From JAFAHD01 sp963772515 (GTDB taxonomy: Bacteria; Vulcanimicrobiota; Vulcanimicrobiia; Eremiobacterales; Eremiobacteraceae), in the NCBI GenBank assembly GCA_963772515.1, contig CAVYXC010000003.1:248001-312000 (forward strand): a stretch of 64,000 nt of DNA. The letters run 5' to 3'. Under the pieces are notes generated by a model. The model made no database searches, was not told the DNA's origin, and saw only the letters and a program-made list of their open reading frames with translations. Shown piece by piece: positions 61,919-64,000 of this stretch. Both the position numbers and the translations under genes were made by a program. Numbering within the stretch: the stretch's first letter is position 1; every line of letters starts with the position of its first letter.

Positions 61919-62493
61919 GAACCCTCGACCGAAGACCCCCCGCTGTCCGCCGCGAGCCAAGGATCCTCGATCGGCGCCCGCGGCATATCGAGCGGATAGG
62001 AACCCTGCGGATGCCGCTTCTCCCAGACCAGCGCTCGCATGTACAGGTACTCGAAATTTTCCCACAAGCTCGAATCGCCGCGCCGGCGGCGCAGCGCAGT
62101 GACCGGCTCGACAAGCTTCCACGCCGCCACAACCCGGCTCGAATACACGTCCATGAACGCGTCCTCTTCGATCAAGCGCTGCCTGACCAGGCTCCCGACC
62201 CACTCGTACGAGTTGGCGAGGTTCAGCCACGGATTGTCGCCCATCTCGTAGCTGCCATCCACCACCGACTGCCGGAACGCCGGATCGGGCATGCGATCGG
62301 CCAGCACGCGCCGCGCACCATCGGTCCAATTGTTGAAGTTGGCAGTCTCGACGCGCGCCAAGACCGTCAGCAGCCCCTGCAGTTGATTGCTGGCCCGCAG
62401 ATGGCGCAGCTGCACTAGTGCGGCCATCGCGGTCGCGCCGATGACGACAAACGTGCCGACTGCGGCGATGCTGTTGATGACCTCGTACGACAC
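61915..62493 (-). CDS. DUF4760-like membrane protein
   Basis: 192 residues from the GTG at 62493, selected because GGAGGG lies six bases upstream; a longer ATG version (62517) is possible. One hydrophobic segment near the start (VINSIAAVGTFVVIGATAMAALV) is followed by QLRHLRASNQLQGLLTVLARVETANFN and soluble helices, as in DUF4760 proteins. Function unknown. Convergent with the MATE gene. Confidence 0.6.
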   Translation of the reverse strand: MSYEVINSIAAVGTFVVIGATAMAALVQLRHLRASNQLQGLLTVLARVETANFNNWTDGARRVLADRMPDPAFRQSVVDGSYEMGDNPWLNLANSYEWVGSLVRQRLIEEDAFMDVYSSRVVAAWKLVEPVTALRRRRGDSSLWENFEYLYMRALVWEKRHPQGSYPLDMPRAPIEDPWLAADSGGSSVEGS

Positions 62494-62550
62494 AGAAGGC
62501 CCTCCGTGCGAAAGCATTGGCGCGGCCACCCGCGAAGTCCTCAGCCGGTC

Positions 62551-62635
62551 GGGCGAGTGGCGGAACTGGCAGACGCGCCGGATTTAGGTTCCGGTGGGGC
62601 GACCCGTGCAGGTTCGAGTCCTGTCTTGCCCACCA
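62551..62635 (+). tRNA. tRNA-Leu (anticodon TAG), CCA encoded
   Basis: Class II cloverleaf: acceptor GGGCGAG with CTTGCCC, anticodon stem CCGGA/TCCGG around TTTAGGT (TAG), long variable arm (GGGGCGACCCG), T-arm AGGTTCGAGTCCT, discriminator A and encoded CCA. Confidence 0.93.
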
Positions 62636-62719
62636 ATCCCCCGAAGCGAAGCGGCCAAAACGCGAACGGCGACCGGGAGATCCCGGCCGCCGTCGCTCTC
62701 AGACCAGATGAACCGAAGG

Positions 62720-63256
62720 CTAGGCTACGCTTGCAGCCACACCCTTGTACGCGGCGTACCACGCCAGCAGCGCGGTGATGATCCCCACCCAGCCGCCGAG
62801 CGTGTGCAGCATCGCCATGCCGGTGAACTCGCCGAGCGTCAACAGCACGAACGTGATGAACAGCGCCACGAAGACGTACATCACGGCCGCGTTGTTGATC
62901 TTGAACGAGTTGAGCATCATGATCAGCGTGAAGATCGAGAAGCCCAACAGCATCCAGCCGAGATCGGCATGGACGTTGGTCGCCTTGCCGGCCCAGAACC
63001 ACACGTAGAATGCGAGGCCCATCCAGAACGCGCCGTACGTCGAGAACGCCGTCGCCCCGAACGTGTTCTTCGCCTTGAATTCCCACATGCCGGCGGCGAA
63101 CTGCGCAACGCCGCCGTAAAAGATCGCGTAGGGCAGCCAGATGTCCCCGACCGTCAAGCCGGCATTGGCCGCCGAGAGCAATAGGGTCGTCAGCGCGAAT
63201 CCCGCCAGACCTAGCGGACCCGGATTGGCCACCACCGGTTCGGTTGAACTAGCCAT
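62720..63256 (-). CDS. Acetate uptake transporter (GPR1/FUN34/YaaH family)
   Basis: 178 residues from an ATG after GGAGG, normal for the family. Six hydrophobic segments; the N-terminal signature NPGPLGLAGFALTTLLLSAANAG and the later GAFWMGLAFYVWFWAGK are typical of YaaH/SatP. It carries acetate (and possibly succinate) across the inner membrane. It is transcribed away from the acetyl-CoA synthetase gene, sharing a 226-bp gap, so both likely serve acetate use. Confidence 0.93.
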   Translation of the reverse strand: MASSTEPVVANPGPLGLAGFALTTLLLSAANAGLTVGDIWLPYAIFYGGVAQFAAGMWEFKAKNTFGATAFSTYGAFWMGLAFYVWFWAGKATNVHADLGWMLLGFSIFTLIMMLNSFKINNAAVMYVFVALFITFVLLTLGEFTGMAMLHTLGGWVGIITALLAWYAAYKGVAASVA

Positions 63257-63482
63257 CGATCAACCTCCAATTTTCGAGCAGCACGTATGAGATCAAAACA
63301 GCGCACGCCGCTTGTCGTGCAACACGACAAACGACAGCTGTCCGTGCCGGACACTTGAGTCTTGCCGCGGCGGCCACCTCTTGGGCGCGATACGGCCGGA
63401 GGATACACCCGCGCGGCGGCCAACTCCACTGTCCCCCCAGGGCCGCGCACACGCCGGCTCCGATAAGCAATTGGAGGCCCCA

Positions 63483-64000
63483 ATGCCCGAAGTCAAGGCG
63501 CAAGCCATTGAAGCGCTGTTCGCAGAGCACCGCGCGTTTCCGCCCTCTGAGGCCTTCAAGAAACAAGCCAACTGGAACGACGCGGCCATCTACGACAAGG
63601 CGTCCAAAGATTTCGAAGCCTTCTGGGCGTCCCAGGCCGAGCGCCTCGATTGGTTCACCAAATGGAACAAGGTCCTGCAGTGGGATGAGAAGACCAAGGT
63701 CGCGCGCTGGTTCGACGGCGGCACGCTCAACGTTAGCTACAACTGCCTCGATCGCCACGTCAAGAGCGGCCACGGCAAACAGATAGCGTTCTATTGGGAA
63801 GGCGAACCCGGCGACACGCGCACGCTGACCTTTGAGGACATGCTCAAGGAGACGTGCCGCCTCGCCAACGGCCTCAAGTCATTGGGGGTGAAGAAGGGCG
63901 ATCGCGTCGCCATCTACATGGGCATGGTGCCGGAGCTGCCCGTCGCTCTGCTCGCGTGCTCGCGCATCGGCGCTATCCACTCCGTCGTCTTCGGCGGCTT
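63483..64000 (+). CDS. acs: Acetyl-CoA synthetase, 3'-truncated by the window edge
   Basis: 172 residues to the window end; the full enzyme has about 650. From the ATG at 63483 (GGAGG upstream). The N-terminal pattern fits: FAEHRAFPPSEAFKKQANWN, DFEAFWASQAERLDWFTKWNKVLQWD, WFDGGTLNVSYNCLDRH, the ADP-binding region FEDMLKETCRLANGLKSLGVKKGDRVAIYMGMVPELPVALLACSRIGAIHSVVFGG. It turns acetate, ATP and CoA into acetyl-CoA through an acetyl-adenylate. The divergent acetate transporter supports this. Confidence 0.95.
   Translation, partial: MPEVKAQAIEALFAEHRAFPPSEAFKKQANWNDAAIYDKASKDFEAFWASQAERLDWFTKWNKVLQWDEKTKVARWFDGGTLNVSYNCLDRHVKSGHGKQIAFYWEGEPGDTRTLTFEDMLKETCRLANGLKSLGVKKGDRVAIYMGMVPELPVALLACSRIGAIHSVVFGG

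Overview
The window is a GC-rich bacterial chromosome segment, roughly 60-65 % G+C by eye. It has short gaps, many ATGA stop/start overlaps and frequent GTG/TTG starts. Two blocks follow the order known from Bacillus subtilis and other Terrabacteria. One is rpsU-yqeY-nfeD-floA-(unknown)-phoH-ybeY-dgkA-cdd-recO; the other is ruvX with mltG and a DUF1292 gene. Together with oxygen-dependent hemF, a BTAD/SARP-type regulator, copper-amine-oxidase-N domains and many secreted small proteins or lipoproteins, this suggests an uncultured aerobic Terrabacteria-like lineage such as Eremiobacterota (WPS-2) or Dormibacterota. That placement is inference. There is no rRNA, replication origin, phage module, recognisable IS element or CRISPR array.

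Layout. 1-7300: a truncated zinc metalloprotease, a cupredoxin, a GNAT acetyltransferase, a choloylglycine-hydrolase-type amidase and several secreted hypotheticals. 7400-15500: two tRNA-Ala genes, an amino-acid permease, a tandem pair of paralogous lipoproteins each with its own terminator, a frameshifted glycosyltransferase, a Bax-inhibitor-like protein, and a nitronate monooxygenase lying between an intact tRNA-Ala and a 50-bp copy of that tRNA's 3' half. 15500-23350: two overlapping aspartyl-protease paralogues (one degenerate), tRNA-Ile, a trypsin-like protease joined to Sel1 repeats, and secreted hypotheticals. 23400-36400: translation and core metabolism (bL31 with a long basic tail, prfA, prmC, hemF, pyrG), then a chain of tightly packed genes (two glycosyltransferases, a surface-type protein, an oligopeptide-binding lipoprotein, HIT, peroxiredoxin, a beta-hydroxyacid dehydrogenase, DUF5069). 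36400-47700: the two conserved Terrabacterial blocks and an MGDG-synthase-type glycosyltransferase. 47700-64000: tRNA clusters (13 tRNAs), tadA next to its substrate tRNA-Arg(ACG), a 1167-residue BTAD-ATPase-TPR regulator, SRP RNA, a LytM peptidase, lepA, rdgB, two HNH proteins inside the tRNA array, a MATE exporter, and a divergent acetate transporter/acetyl-CoA synthetase pair.

Points that stand out. Five conserved genes (a GT2 glycosyltransferase, the trypsin-Sel1 gene, prmC, phoH, lepA) each carry one small indel that splits the reading frame. A short hairpin with compensatory base changes sits just upstream of pyrG and recO. A single-gene unit is bounded by tRNA-Ala sequence. Two HNH genes run into neighbouring tRNA genes. 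All calls rest on reading the sequence and on family knowledge; no database search was possible.
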